From the NCBI RefSeq assembly GCF_019393635.1, contig NC_057864.1, positions 440,508,322 through 440,572,321 on the forward strand: a stretch of 64,000 bases of DNA, in the 5' to 3' direction. The stretch comes from Dromiciops gliroides. Lineage: Eukaryota; Chordata; Mammalia; Microbiotheria; Microbiotheriidae. Positions 38,801 through 59,298 of the stretch are shown piece after piece. The notes below the pieces were generated by a model. It searched no databases, was not told the origin of the DNA, and worked only from the letters and a program-made list of their open reading frames with translations. The position numbers and the translations under genes were made by a program. Numbering within the stretch: the first letter of the stretch is position 1; the number at the start of each line of letters is the position of its first letter.

Positions 38801-41800
38801 ATTGGCCACATACATCTTCCCTAGGAGGTAGACCACAACCAGGGCACAGCAACCCCCTACTGCATACTGACTCCTCTGCTCTCGAGCCATGTACTCATCC
38901 TGCCACCAGGGAGAGGTGGGAGAAGTGTGAGGGCAAAGAATTGGAATAAAAAGGCTCATCTGAACCACAGGGAGAAATTGTGACCCACATCTGCCTCTAC
39001 CCCCAGTTCAACCTGACTGCATCATTGGCATGACAAAGGGATGCAATGCTGGGGCCTGCTTAGGGAAGAAGAATCAGAAATGGATGAAATCCACAGAGCT
39101 GGGAGAGAGGAAAGAAAACCTCTTCATCTCCCTTTCCTCAATTCTCTCCAAGGCTGAGCTTATAAGAGATTCTTTGGACCTCTCTCTTTTGGGGACAGGG
39201 GTTAGTCAGTCTCATCCCCTCCACCCACATCTGCCCTCCCCCCTTGGGTCAACAATGACTCCCTCATGGGGGCTAAAGTGTCTCCCCACCCAGATACTCT
39301 TCTTGACTCTCACCATGAACTGGAAGGCATGCTCAATGGCTCCTACCACTAGGCTCTCATGGGTCACCTCTTTCTGCAATGGCCAGCATGGCTGAGACCC
39401 ACCAGGGCATGAGGGGTCCAAGGAGACAGAGGCCTCGGTAGTGGATGGAAGGCAGAGAGGGGGTGGAGCAGGGTCCTGCAGGATCTCCACCAGCCCCCGA
39501 AGCTGCTCCCGAATTTGTCGATGAAGGAGTCTAGAGGCCATTGCTGCTGCCCCACCTCCTGCATGCCCATCGAACAGGCCCCAGTAGTGGAAGTAGAGCC
39601 CTTGGTGGCCCTGAAGAGAAATAATGGAGAGGGGGATATGTGTAGGAGAAACTTCTATGGGACCAAATCAAGTCAACAAAGGATGGGATCAGAGAAAAGC
39701 ATCAATGTCGGTTTGACCAGGCTAAAAATTAGGGTCAGAAATCTGAGGCTAGATAGAATTGAGGCCAAAGGTCAAACTAGTAACCAGCTCACTAATTAAC
39801 AAGTGGTAGAGCACTCTTTGTGCATGAGACTTAGTAAACTGAAAACTAAAGAATTTTTTAATGGGGGCTCAAGGGCAACTCTAGGAATTTTTTAAAAATC
39901 CATATAAATATCAACAGATTTACAAAAATCAAAAGCTGAAGATGAGCAAATCAAAGCTGAGCAGCTGGTATTAAGGTTTGGGCCAACATGAGGAAACAAG
40001 TTTCCCAAGCAATTTCATATTTCCGAATAGTTGGAAAGGTCAGGGGCATGAGAAACTCACCTGGTCCTTGGTGGATTTCCCTGGCCCACCCATCCTGGCC
40101 TGTTTGCCTTCAACATAAACCACCTCACAGCATGCCTGGTCCTCATTATGCCGACTCTTGCCTGCATTAATGACCCTGTCAGGCCAGATGAACCACATCA
40201 GACTGGACATACAGTCAGGGACCCAGAATAACACCCTTCCCCCCATCATCTTTAGCTTGCCAGCCAAGTGCTGAAAGGTCAGAGCTGGCCTGGGATACAG
40301 GCCAGAGAGAGGCACAAAGATTGGAGGGAAGGAGAATAGACACAGAGTATTGGGGGGGGGGGGGCGTTGTTCTACTTCCCCATCTAACTGAAGCCCCACC
40401 TACTACCTCCCCTCACACTTAATCTTTATAAGGGAGCAGTCTCCTTCAGTTAGAAGGGGTCTTTAAGGAAGTATTATCATGGGGATGGGAGATAGAAGAG
40501 GAAAGGACAGGAAATTTTATTTTCTGTATCCTCCAGGAGGTAAGCTAAACCCTCTCTGGGTTGTTTCTTCCTCTACTTCACTGTAGATCCTAAAATGGGA
40601 CAGGGAAGGGTCTCTAGTCCTCTGCAAAATGGGGAAGTGCAACTACTCAGGAAAAAGGGAATTATAGGGGGAGGGGAAGACACCCCTCCTTACGACCTGG
40701 GAACGATCATGCAGGGCCTATGTATGGGAGGGGGCCGAATTACGTCACTACACCTTCCTTCCCTCTACCTGCTCCATCCCACTTGAAGCTTTTGCTTTCC
40801 CGGCAGAGACATTAAAAATGCATCCCAGGCTGGGAAGCCGCCCGATTCCTGACTCCGAGACCGCAGAGTCAGCCGCGGCCCTGGCTTTGCTGGATGCCCC
40901 GAAGGAGCTATCCAGCCTTCCCTCCCTCTCTCGCTCTCCACCTGCCCCTAGCACCTCGCGCTACCTCCCCCCCACCCCAAGAGAGCAAGGCCGAAACTTC
41001 GAGTCCCAGGCTATTTCTGGGTGTGGAGGGGGAGGGGAATGGCTGGCCCCGCGGCCAGGAGTCGGCTCAGGGGTTGCTCCCTTACTCCAGCCTAGTTCCT
41101 CTATGAACAGATACCCTCTTTTTCCCCTCTCCCTCACTCATCTATTAACTGCTGGCTTGCTAGCCGAGAAGCGACCAATTTATACCACAGGTTCTCCAGC
41201 CTCGCCCTCTCCCTCCCGGGCCAGGACGGTGGGGTGGGAATCCCAGAGAAGAGTGGGGGCTGTGATAGGGTCCCTGAGTGGTGAGACTTTGGGGATACCA
41301 GCCCCGAGCCGAGACTTCTGGAGTCGGGGCATCCTAAAGAGAGATAGGGGTCCGAGGGGCAGGAGGAGGGAAGGAGAGCGAATCTCAGGACTTCGGGGGC
41401 AAATTTGGGGGTAAGAGGGAGTATCTTGGGGGGTCCGGGCTCCCAAGATGCCATTCCGGAATGGGGTCAGGGCGGGGGGCTCACTCGGCATAGCCCGTTC
41501 TCCAGGGCAGGCGGCGGCCTGTGTCCGGGGGGCTCTGCACGACCCGGCCAGCGTGGTCTTCGGCTCGTCTTAGCCCCGCGGGGCTCAGCTGCAAGAAGGT
41601 CGGTCGAGAGAAACTCCCCCGGTGGTCCACAGCGCCCCCAGATGCCCTGGTCCCGCTTTCAGCCCCCGCCGCAGGGCTCCGGGCTGCCAATGGGGGAGCA
41701 GCGGAGTTGGGCGACACTGGGGTAGGGAGCTCATTGGACCCAGTCCCCGATGGGCCCCCGGAGCTGACCAGGTGAGCTACAGCTGAGCGCACTCGGTTTA

Positions 41801-41804
41801 GCAT
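35847..41804 (-). CDS. PPM1J: PPM1J PP2C-type protein phosphatase, 10 coding exons
   Basis: Metal-dependent Ser/Thr phosphatase of the PPM1H/J/M subfamily. Coding exons in transcript order: 41485-41804, 40061-40175, 39314-39610, 38787-38899, 38435-38519, 37881-37999, 37593-37656, 36852-36959, 36436-36587, 35847-35994. Total 1521 nt, 506 residues (human 505). Seen: start MLNRVRSAVAHLVSSGG as in human; a variable proline/alanine-rich N-terminal region; then PP2C motifs RHNEDQ (115-120), FDGHAGGG (158-165) with metal-binding Asp159, AGDSRAI near 279, VTRGLGDH (380-387), GTDGLWD (427-433) and GSGDDIS near the C-terminus. It ends GGPGSYT. Exon 9 was started at 36587 rather than at the inner AG because that restores the VQVYDL segment matching human VRVYDL. 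It lies head to tail behind RHOC and divergent from TAFA3. Confidence 0.96.
36175..36300 (-). repeat. MIR-like fragment in PPM1J intron 9
   Basis: Weak reversed MIR: ttttatggatgaggc, gtgacttgcccaagg, ccagtgctctagg. Confidence 0.5.
37113..37560. repeat. (TAC)n complex trinucleotide repeat
   Basis: About 450 bp of TAC/CTA triplets with caacaaccac and tatactacac interruptions recurring at intervals, ending in CTG and CCT triplets. It lies in the PPM1J intron between exons 37593-37656 and 36852-36959, starting about 30 bp past the exon 7 donor on the transcribed strand. Confidence 0.97.
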
Positions 41805-41960
41805 GCTGCTATCCTTGGCCCCGCCCCCAGCCTTGGACCCACCCCAACAACGCCCCACCCCTGAGGGTTCTGGGACGGAGGTGCTGACACCAGCACTACT
41901 GATCCCGGAACAGAGCGAGAACCTAAGCTATGCTTAATTCTCCATCACTGGCTTCCACTT
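41805..41960 (-). promoter_or_regulatory. PPM1J: PPM1J 5' UTR and promoter region
   Basis: GC-rich sequence directly upstream of the PPM1J start codon, including a GC box (ggccccgccccc, 41819-41830) within 30 bp of the ATG. CpG-rich sequence continues through coding exon 1. No TATA element was recognised. Confidence 0.5.
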
Positions 41961-42949
41961 CTCCCAGGCCAGCGGGGGAATAGCATCACCTTGCCCTGTG
42001 TCCTGCCTCCCCCCCCCCCACCTTGCTTCAGTTTCCCTTCACTGACCTGAGAAGGAAATGGGTCACCTGTCTGTAGGAAGTATCTTGGGACTCCAAGTGT
42101 ACTAGGTCAGACTTCAACTAGGAGTCCCTTTCTGAGTAGCTGGAAACCAATGAACAAGAGAAAACCCAAGAAGTTTTGTAGTGGATGTCTCTAAGAATAG
42201 GCACCACCTGCATACTAGGCTTGAAGGGGGACCTTCCTGAAGGCAAAGTTGAACCAGATTACCTCAGTGCCTTAGCTAGGTGGCTGCCCTGAGGAATTAA
42301 GTGTCAGCAACCTCTGGGTGTGAGGCTGCCTGGTGACCTGGTGTGACAACACCTCTGACTGAGACTACACCAATATGGTGGCGGGGGAGGGGGAGAAGGG
42401 GGGAAGGTAATGATTTTGGATATGAGCAAAGTAACCGGAATTAGTGAATTAATCTGTACATGCAATTCCCCTATGGTCACTTCTTGTGGCCAAGGCACCA
42501 TTATCACTCTTTCTTTCTCCCTCCCTCCCCACCTCCAGCTTCTAAGCCTAGCAACCTCCTTTCCTTTTGGTTGCTATAGTCTCACATAGTCTCACCCTGT
42601 TTTTCCAGTATCAGAGATCTGAGGGGATCCGAGGTTTTTTGTTTGTTTGTTTATTTTTTTAGGGGAGGAAGTGGTATAGGTGAGATAACTGACAAAGTAA
42701 ATTCAGCGGGATGCTGAGCCTGTCTTGTAACCACCACTGGAGGGAGACACAGGCTAAGCTAACTATCTGGGGGGGGGGAGAGGAAGGATAGCACAACAGG
42801 TGTATAACAGAATCACAAAAAAAGGGAGAGACTAAAACAGGGAGAGAGAGTCAGGATATAGTACAATAAATTATATATACCCAAAGGATCTGTGATTTCA
42901 TCAGCTTGGGGAGTTCCTTCTACCAAAGGGGATTACAAACTGCCTACAA

Positions 42950-43110
42950 TCTAACTAGAGATACAGAAAGGTTTATGACTTATTCAGGGTCATTCAATTA
43001 GGAAGTTTCAAAGGCTCAGGTCTTCCTGACTCTAAGCCCAACACCCACTAATCACTAAGCCGTGGTGCCTTCTCACTCCTCCCCCTGGACCTAAAAAGAT
43101 CTTAACAAAT
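42950..43110 (-). repeat. MIR/SINE-like fragment
   Basis: Weak reversed copy: gacttattcagggtca, ggtcttcctgactctaag, aagccgtggtgcc. Confidence 0.55.
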
Positions 43111-43429
43111 GTTTGTTGAATTGAACTGAAGGCATAGAAAAGAATGTCACTGCATGTCAGTTTTTCAGAAACACCCTGGTTCTTATTATTCAGTGTTTCT
43201 GGGGCATCTCCCAGCTTTCTTGTGTTACCCAGCAATTCTTTATGCTTTACATTCCTCACCCAACTACAAGGGATATATATATATATATAGGCAGGATCTT
43301 GTAGACTTAGAGTGTAACTAAATAAGCTAGTCAGTCATTTCACCTTATTATCAAAATCTCTCCCCACCCTGGCTTTGCCCAAATATCTCACCCCTAATCC
43401 CTTCATCTTTACTCCCCTAATTTTTATGA

Positions 43430-43610
43430 ATCTTTTTTCTTTTCTTTTCTTTTCCTTTTGGGGGGGGGCAGGGCAATGAGGGTTAAGTGACTGGCCCAGG
43501 GTCACACAGCTAGTAAGTATCAAGTGTATGAGGCTGGATTTGAACTCAGGTCCTCCTGAATCCAGGGCCAGTGCTCTATCTACTGTGCCACCTACCTGCC
43601 CCCCCCCCCC
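43430..43610 (-). repeat. Short SINE with target duplication
   Basis: Minus-strand copy between taatttttatg at 43419-43429 and 43611-43621, with T-rich and G-rich reversed tail. Confidence 0.9.
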
Positions 43611-43924
43611 TAATTTTTATGTACAGAATTCAAGACTTTTAAATCTGGGAGACCACCTAGTCCAATCCATACCTGAACAAGGGGATACCAGCAAGTCACT
43701 TTGCCTTCCAACTTTGAGATTCTTTGATTCCGCGAATCACCCAGACTTACTGCCCCCCAAATCTACTCTAATAATTATCTCCTGGGGATGACAATGAATG
43801 AGATCTAATTTCTCCACTATTAGCCAGATTTTCTTATGCCATTCACCTCTGATAGTTAGACTTCAGGATGTTGCTTTAAGTGAGCATTGTGTCATTATTG
43901 TGGAGGGAGAAGGAAGAAGAGAAG

Positions 43925-44080
43925 ACAGTGTGGTACGGTGGGGAAAGCACTGGCCATGAAGTCTGAAGACCTGTGTTCAAATTCCTCTTCTGATGCTGAC
44001 TGTTTAAGTAACCTTGGACTAGTCGCTTAACTTCCTGGGTCTGAGATTCTTCACTAGCAAAATCAGTGGGTTGGATTAGA
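43925..44080 (+). repeat. MIR element
   Basis: Plus-strand: gcactggccatgaagtctg, gacctgtgttcaaattcc, acttcctgggtctgag. Confidence 0.7.
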
Positions 44081-44104
44081 TTGCCAAAATTCCCTAGTTC
44101 CTTT

Positions 44105-45070
44105 CAAGCTCTAAGTGCCAAAAACTGTGCTGGGTGCTGAGGATACAAAGACTAAACTGAAACAGTCCATACCCTCGAGGGGCTTACATTCATTAGGATG
44201 TAACACCTACATAACTATGTAATAATAATAATTAATATTTACATAGTGCTTAATGTGTGCCAGGTATGGTGCTAAGCGCTTTACAGTTATTATCTCATAT
44301 GATCCTCACAACTCTCCCCATTTTACAGAAGAAAAAAACTGAGGAAAATGGAAGTGAAGTGACTTGTCTGTGGTCACACAGCTAGTAAGAATCTGAAGCT
44401 AGATTTTAACTCAGATATTCCTGACTCCAGGTCCAGTGCTCTACTCCCTTTTGTTGTTCAGTCAATGCCCAATTCTTCCTGACCCCACTTGGGGTTTTCT
44501 TGGCAAAGATACTAGAATGGCTCCTTCTCAAGCCCATTTTGCAGACGAGAAAAATGAGGCAAACAGGCTTAAGTGACTTGCCCAGGGTCACATAGCTAGT
44601 GTCTGTGGCCAATTTGAAATCAGGAAGATGGGTCTTCTTGATGCCAAGCCTGGGACTCTATCCACTGTGCCTCCTTGCTGCCTGATCTACCCACTAAAAA
44701 TGAGGTAATTTGACGAGGACACTAGCCACTAGGGCAATCAGGAAAGGCTTTATGTAAAAGATACTTGAGCTGAATTTTGAAGAAAAACCAGTCGTCTAAG
44801 AGGAGGAGAAGTGAGGAGGCACAATATGCCAGGCATGAGTGACATTTCCAAGAAAATGAAGTAAGAGCATCAAGTAGTCCAAGACTGCTGGAAGGAGAAT
44901 AATACATGAGAAGAGTGGCGTGGTAGGAAGGGCTAGGTTAAGAGCTTTCAATGTCAGAGAGTTTTTATTTGATCTTAGAGGTAACAGGGAACAATTAAGA
45001 TTTATTGAGTAGGAAAATGACATGGTCAGACCTATACTTTAAGAAGAGCACTATGGCAGAAGGATAGATG
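44105..45070 (+). repeat. Old LINE-like repeat with nested MIR and SINE copies
   Basis: Flanks match 9385-10215: gctgaggatacaaagac and ccctcgaggggcttacattc at the left, and gacatggtcagacctatac at the right. Nested inside are a reversed MIR (44220-44450) and the type B SINE at 44452. Confidence 0.55.
44452..44692 (-). repeat. Long-tail SINE, type B
   Basis: Minus-strand copy: tcttggcaaagatactag tail side and gggactctatccactgtgcc head side. Confidence 0.82.
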
Positions 45071-46299
45071 TGGCTCCTAGAAGCCAAAACACTTGCTAAT
45101 CAGTCAGGTTTCCTTCCATAATTAGGAAGCTTTTCGCTTGAGGTCAAAGACAGTAGTGGGTGTGGAGAGAGATAAGGTGGTCTGATCAGCTGAGCATAAC
45201 CAGACTGACCGGGCAGTCAAAACCAGAATCTTAACTCTACCCGCAACGGATTTTTGGCTGAGAACAGACCAGAGTCTAGGAGTACAATGGCCATGGGTCC
45301 CTGGGGAGGGGCTGGAAAAGGTCTAGCCAGGGGTTAAGAAAATGGGGGCACATTAGTCCCCCAGAACACGGCCTTTGTTGCCTTGTCCTAGTTACTTCTG
45401 ACTTTGGCTGCTGACTTGGGCTGTCTGGGGCAGTCCTATAGGGTGGGTATCTTTGGGCAGGGGAGTCCAAAGCTCACCCTATCCTTGAATCCCCGCCTTG
45501 GGGCCAAGGCTTCGTTAAGTCCTTGACAGAGTAGGTTTTTTGTTTTGTTTTGTTTTGTTTTACACATTGATTTCACCGATTCCCTCTTTCTAGTCTCCAT
45601 GAACGTATGAAATTCAATTTTATTTCTTAAGAAAGGAATTTCTTTGGTTTCAAGTACTCAGTTAGGAAAAGGATTCTTTCACAGCTGTGTTCCTAAGCCC
45701 TGGGTGACTGCATTAAAAATACATGTCTATAAAAAGTAACACTTAAGTCCCTCTTTGCACACCCGCCCCCATGTTGCACTCTGGGTGACTGTCTACTTTG
45801 CTTACCCTTAGTCCCAGTTCTGTCAACACCTCTTGCCCCTCCCTCCACCGCTCCGAAGGCGCATCGGGGAATGGACCAAAAAATGGTGACATTTCAGAGT
45901 TGGAAGGAACCGTAGAGATCCCCAGACCTTGGGACCTGGAGTCGGGCGTATATTTCCTCCGAACTTGTTAGTGTGAGTTTAGCCAGCTTGGTAATAAAGG
46001 TTACCTCTAGCATACAAGAGCAAGAGGCAAGGAAGGGACTGGGAACCGGCGGGGGATGGGGGGCGAGGTGTTCCCCAGTCTCTTCCTTCCTCGCGTGGCC
46101 GCCAGAGGCCGCTGCTACCTGGTCCCCGCTGGCCGCCCCCTCGCAGACGCTGGTCCCGCTGTCCCCGCTGTCCCAGCTTAGCGGGGCTCGGCAGCGAAGC
46201 GCTGCGTCCTGGTGCGCTGCGTTCTGGTGCGGGGCGCCCGGCGCTGTCCCAGGTGTAGCAGGAGGCTGCTGGCGGTGGGACCGGGCGAGGGGCCCGCAG

Positions 46300-46653
46300 C
46301 AGACACATACGCAGCGGCTGCGCGCTTTTTAACCTTTCGGGCCGGGAGAACCAGAGAGAGAGGGAGCTGAGCAGAGCTCTGCAGAGCTGGGCTGGGCTGG
46401 GACCGGAGCTCCCCAGTGCCCCGGGAGAGGCACCCTCGAAGACAGCGAGGCTGGAGCCCAGCTGGCCCTAGAGCGCAGCGACTTGGTGACGGAGATCCAG
46501 CGGTTCCCGACAGTGCCCGACGGAACGAAGCGGGGCAGCGCAGCGTCTGCAAGGCGGCAACGGTCCGGACCCGGCTACAGCCTCTCAGGTCCCTTGGTCC
46601 TCGAGTGTAGGAGAAGGGGCGACCTCTGGTTCGGTGGGCAGACGCGGCCGCAG
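46300..46653 (+). promoter_or_regulatory. TAFA3: TAFA3 CpG-rich promoter and probable noncoding exon 1
   Basis: CpG-rich sequence ending in a strong donor, CCGCAG|gtaagaga, at 46653/46654, about 2 kb upstream of the coding start exon, whose acceptor needs such a donor. The 5' boundary is not visible. The upstream 46.1-46.3 kb is also CpG-rich. Confidence 0.55.
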
Positions 46654-47529
46654 GTAAGAGACACGAGGAAGGCCGGGTATAGAGATCTGGAAGGGTGTCG
46701 AGAGAGGCTGGGACAAGGAGGGGGAGGGGAAATTGAAGGCAGTCCTGTCCCATGGGCTAGAAAGAGACTGGCAGTTCCTGATGCCCCCATATCCTGACCC
46801 GAATTTCTTCTGTAAGGCAGAGCTCTGTGTGCTACTGAGGAAGAGGAGAGGAGGGTCTCATTTCTTCCGAAGCCTGGGGTAATGATTTGGTGCCATAAAC
46901 ATCGGCAGGACAGGAGGAGAAACTGAGGCAGAAGTAGACACCAAATCCTTTGATGTCGTAGCGGAAACACGCTCAAGGAGAACCTACTTTCTCCAGTTGT
47001 TAATGAGAGAGGGAGTGGATGGGCGGAGGAAGACTTGCAAAGGGCCTCATCGAGGGCACTAATCTATCTCCTTCCAGCATCCTTCCCTCAATGTACGCAC
47101 AGCTTTCGGCCCCTTGGAGCTAGGAGGGAGGCATTCCTGTAGATTGGGAGAGTTGGGGGAATGGGCCAGCAGACAATAGAGGTATGGGAGATAATCCAAA
47201 TGAAACTATTTTTAGGCAGAGGGGAGAAGTAACCAGATCCTAGCCGAGTAGCCTTTCAGATCCACAGAGCTCCTCCTACCTCCCAAACTGAGTGGCTGTT
47301 AACTTCATGGGCAAAATGGACACCAAAAAAAGGATTCCCCTCCCCCCAGCGCTCTTCAAAACACCCTATATTCTTTCTACTAGGGGTAAAGTGAAATCTG
47401 ATCACCTATGTCAAGGTCATTGACTCCATCCGCTACTCATGTGGAACTGGGAACAAAACCAAAAAAGGGTCCCTCTCCCGACTTTGTGGTCCTGAGTATC
47501 ATCTTTATGCTTTAATTCTTGCCACCCGG

Positions 47530-47531
<2 letters not shown>

Positions 47532-47564
<33 letters not shown>
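47532..47564. repeat. (GT)n microsatellite
   Basis: About 16 GT units in TAFA3 intron 1. Confidence 0.95.
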
Positions 47565-47565
<1 letters not shown>

Positions 47566-48382
47566 GTGTAGAGGGGACCCCTTGAAAGAAAGGATAAATA
47601 TTGGGGTTCTGCTCTCTGGGGAACAGAGACCTTGTGTGATCTAGAATAGACAGGGATGTGAGGACAGAAGTGGGATTAACTCAATTTATCCTTCAAGGAG
47701 AAAGTGACCAGAGACCCTCCAAGGGCTGGGACTGGGGTAGACAGGGAATTAGGGATAGATAGGGTAGAACCCAGTTCAGGGTCCCTGAGGGGGGGTCTCA
47801 ATTCCTCTACCTGTTACCACTAGGAAGGACACCATTTATGCCCCTCAGTTCCCATGAGAACAGTTACCCAGCCGATCCCAAGCTATTCTATCCCCTCATC
47901 TCTGGGGAAACACAGCCCACAGTAGGCACAAAGGATTCCTCAAGTCCCCTGTCCCTAGATCTCCCATCCATTGGTGGGAGGGGGAGAGGAGAGGCCCTCA
48001 CATAAGCATGGAGTATTTTTGACCTGAGATATTTGAAGAAAGAGGAAATACATACGTTCTCAAGGTAAAGGGAAGGAACAGGAATGGTTTAGGACCCCTG
48101 GAAATTTTGCTGGGGAATCTGGCTTCTGAGGGATTTGCCTGATTGACTTTAGTATCCAGCACCCCACAACCCCAAAAGTATCTTCCCTGTCTCTCATTCC
48201 CCTTTAACATTCGCTCTCTCCCCACCTTCTTCTTTTCCCAGAGACCCCAATGTTTTCTCCCACTCACCCAGGTGGAGTTAGTTTGAGTCCAGTGCATTTG
48301 CAAGCAATAGTTGGGAGCCCAGTAAGAGGTGAGTCAGTGAGAGATGGGCCAAATTAAAGGGAGGGAGCTAAGGCTTGGTAGA

Positions 48383-48424
48383 AGGAAGGAAGGAAGAAAG
48401 GGAGAGAGGGAGGGAGGGAGGGAG
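48383..48424. repeat. (GGAA)n / (GGGA)n purine tract
   Basis: About 42 bp of purine tetranucleotides about 260 bp before the TAFA3 coding start exon; GGAA arrays can bind ETS factors. Confidence 0.85.
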
Positions 48425-48684
48425 GAAACTGACTCCATCTTTTTTGTGTGGGCTCCAACTCAATCCTGTATTCTGAGAGGCTTTTTTCCCAATTTGTCTC
48501 CCCTGGTTTGGGTACCATCCTCCTATTCCATGAGCTCTATAGGGTTCCCTCCATTTCCAGCCTCCATCAATGGTATATTTGGGAACCCTATCCTGGTTGG
48601 GATTGAAAGAGGAAGTAGAGCATAGGAAGTATTGGAGTTTTACCTGTTCCATCCCCATACATCTCGTGTCCTCTTTTCTTCAGA

Positions 48685-56377
<7,693 letters not shown>

Positions 56378-57175
56378 CCCTTGGGGATACATTCTACCCC
56401 AGACAGGAACAATGCAACCATGAGCCAAAGAAGGCTTGAGAGGAGCCAGGCCCCTAAACGATGGGAATAACTAGAAGCTCTTGGATGGGGCTGCTTCATC
56501 AAAATGACAAGGCAATGGAAACACTGTCCTCTGGTGGACCTGAACGTCATTGCGATGCCCTCTTTCCCATGGGTACTTCCATTAAGCAAGCAGCAAGTGT
56601 TTCTAGGGTATTCTCTGTGGAGAGCTCTGTGCGCAGTGAAGACATATATGACATAATTCCTGTCCTGAGGAAGCATATGGTCTAGCTGGGGAGACCAGAC
56701 ATACACAGGAAACCATCATGGATAAGTGAAAGCTAGAGATACTTCTCTGAGCTTGCTGGAGGTCAGGATATTAGATTCTCTGTCTTTCAGGCCTTCCCCT
56801 CTTCCTGGGCTTAGGGTGGCAATCTGGGGCAATCACATTCATTGTTTCCAATTGAATTGAACATCCTCATGAAGCTGCTGACATTCTGAAGGAAATCATT
56901 CCTCTCATCACCGGTTGGCAATGACACCTCATCCGTTTTGGATGAGTGAGAGGCGTATGGGAGGATAGGAGATAACAACATCCCACTAGATTTTGTGCAA
57001 TGAGGTATCCTGTCGGGCAGTTGCTTTCAAAGAATTGTGGAGTGGGATCTTATATGAGCCTCCTTAAAAGAAGAAAAAGTCCTTAAAAGAGCATCTCTGA
57101 GTAGAGCAAATAACATAGCAGAGTGATATAGAAAGGACACTGGGCTTGGAGTCAAAACCTGGATTAGAGTCTTTT

Positions 57176-57346
57176 TTTTTTTTTTTAAAGATTCATTTTT
57201 TTTTTTTTTCCGGTAAGGCAATTGGGGTTAAGTGACTTGCCCAGGGTTACACAGCTAGTAAGTGTTAAGTGTCTGAGGCTGGATTTGAACTCAGGTACTC
57301 CTGAATCCAGGGCCGGTGCTTTATCTACTGCGCCACCTAGCTGCCC
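57176..57346 (-). repeat. Short SINE with perfect 17 bp target duplication
   Basis: Minus-strand copy between ctggattagagtctttt at 57159-57175 and 57347-57363. Confidence 0.93.
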
Positions 57347-57576
57347 CTGGATTAGAGTCTTTTACTAGCTATGGGACCTTGGGCAGCATACTTAACCTCC
57401 ACAACCCAAAGGTTTCTCATCTATTAAATCAGATATCTCTAAGGTCCCTTCAAAGAATTCTTTATTTTTATGATTCTATGAGGTTCTTTGAGATAATGGA
57501 TATGAAAGCATTTTGTAGTTTTTAAAGTCCTGCAGAAAGGTAAGAGTATTACTTTTACATAATCCAGTCCCTCTCC

Positions 57577-57732
57577 TTTTTTTTTTTTTTTTTTAGTGAG
57601 GCAATTGGGGTTAAGTGACTTGCCCAGGGTCACACAGTTCATAAGTGTCAAGTGTCTGAAACTGGATTTGAACTCAGGTCCTCCTGAATCCAGGGCCAGT
57701 GCTCTATCCACTGTGCCACCTAGCTGCCCCCC
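57577..57732 (-). repeat. Short SINE
   Basis: Minus-strand copy with a T run of about 16 and a likely target duplication of ctctcctttttttt / cttctccttttttt type. Confidence 0.88.
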
Positions 57733-59022
57733 TTCTCCTTTTTTTTTTAAAATAACAAATGAAGAAAGTGAGGTCAGAATGGCTAATTGACTTGCCCAAG
57801 ACCCCACAGCTAGTTTTTCCATCTCTCTAAAGCCATTGTTTTCTGTCCATCTTATGAGTTGGGGTTCTGACTGGAATAATATTGAGGAACAGGGTATTTA
57901 AACAAGGGTTGTTCATCATGTAGCTCTTTTCCTAAGTATAGGAGCCTGATGTGCTCTGACTCAGGGAAGGGAGGGCATAAGGAATAGTGAGATCAGAGTG
58001 GAGTTGTCAGATTCTATTTCTATTGTTCCTACTATCCAGGAATCTCTCATAGAGGGCTGGATAACCTCTCCAAATCTAACTGCACAGTCTAAGAATACTG
58101 GCTCAACCCCAATCCCTGAAAAGTCCAAAGGATCTAGTTGATCTTCAAAGGTCATCTTTATCCAGATGTTCGAATACATTTTGGGTGATAGTGTTAATGT
58201 CCACCTATCCCTTATCCTTAGGAATATAGAAATGAGAGGTGTGTTTCTCTTATCTACCAAAGCCAAGTTGGTGCAGGGCTTATAGATCCCCCAGAGTTCA
58301 GAGTTGGAAGGAGGCTTAGCGATATCTTCCCCTTGTTTTGCAAAGGAATGAGGGACCCAGGAACAGAGAAGCAAAATAAATTGCTCGAGGTTGAATAGGT
58401 CAGTGGCAAAGCCAGGACTGGAACCCAGGTCTCCTAAAACTCAGCTCCTTTTTCCTCTACACCACATGCCCTCGAAGCCAGAATCAGAAGGGTCCAAGGA
58501 TGGGGTATGGTCTTTGGTGGAAACAGGTTTGGGTGGGACTGGGGATACTGAAGGAGAAAGTGGTGAATAAATAGTCAAGTGGAAGAAAAAATGAACCTTT
58601 GTTGAAGAAGACCTCTGGGCCACAGTCACGCCAAATAGATTCTGGATATAAAAATGGTGGTGAATGAGGTTTGGAAAGGGCTATTGTGATGGAAAGTTGA
58701 ATAAGGCTGAATATTGACACAGACTAGACTGACAAGCCTTCAAGGAATTACAGAATGTCTGAATGAATCTCAAAGGTCATCTTGACCAAGTCATACCTGG
58801 ATAGAAATCCCCTCTTCACATCCCCAACAAGTGGTCATCTGGTCTCAACTTGAAGACCTCTAGTTATGGGGAATCCAACAAGAGAGGGCTCTCCAGGCAG
58901 GCAAAGGAATGCCTGGACTCCTTTAATCCCATCCCAGCCCCTGGTCCTCTCTCTTCCTCAGGAGAGCACATACCTACCTGATATTCTCTATTTTCTCAAT
59001 GCTGCTCTGTCCTATCCTGTGT

Positions 59023-59265
59023 TGTTGTTGCTAGGTGGCACAGTACATAGAGTTCTGGGTCTAGAATCAGGAAGACCTGAATTCAAATCCTTAGACACTT
59101 AGTAGCTGTGTGATCCTGGGCAAGTCATTTAACCCTGCTTGCCTCGGTTTCCTCATCTGTAAAATGAGCTGGAAATGGTAAACCACTCCAGTGACTTTGC
59201 CAAGAAAACACCAAGAGGGGTCATGAAGAGTCAGACATGCCTGAAAATGACTAAACATAACAACA
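59023..59265 (+). repeat. Long-tail SINE, type B
   Basis: Plus-strand copy: gctaggtggcacagtac head, gccaagaaaacaccaag and gaagagtcagacatgcc tail. Confidence 0.87.
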
Positions 59266-59298
59266 CAATGAATTTTAAAACCAAGAATTTAATTTTTT

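Larger units (their letters stand above)
41960..46000. other. Spacer between PPM1J and TAFA3
   Basis: About 4 kb between divergent genes. It holds the SINE and MIR copies listed separately (42950, 43455, 43925, 44220, 44452), part of an old LINE-like repeat (44105-45070) and short homopolymer runs; no gene was recognised. Confidence 0.6.
56378..58600 (+). other. TAFA3: TAFA3 3' UTR and downstream region, end undetermined
   Basis: After the stop codon the first clear AATAAA motifs are near 58375 and 58565. Two minus-strand SINEs (57200, 57590) lie in between, so a short unlisted signal nearer the stop is possible. The 3' end is not resolvable by eye. Confidence 0.4.

Noticed and set aside
40818-41414. 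198-codon open frame on the + strand in PPM1J intron 1
   Set aside because: GC-rich, proline/serine-rich translation with no recognisable domain, antisense to a CpG-rich PPM1J intron; open frames of this size are expected in such sequence.
46178-46753. 191-codon - strand open frame at the TAFA3 promoter
   Set aside because: A by-product of the CpG-rich promoter; arginine/serine/proline-rich with no domain.
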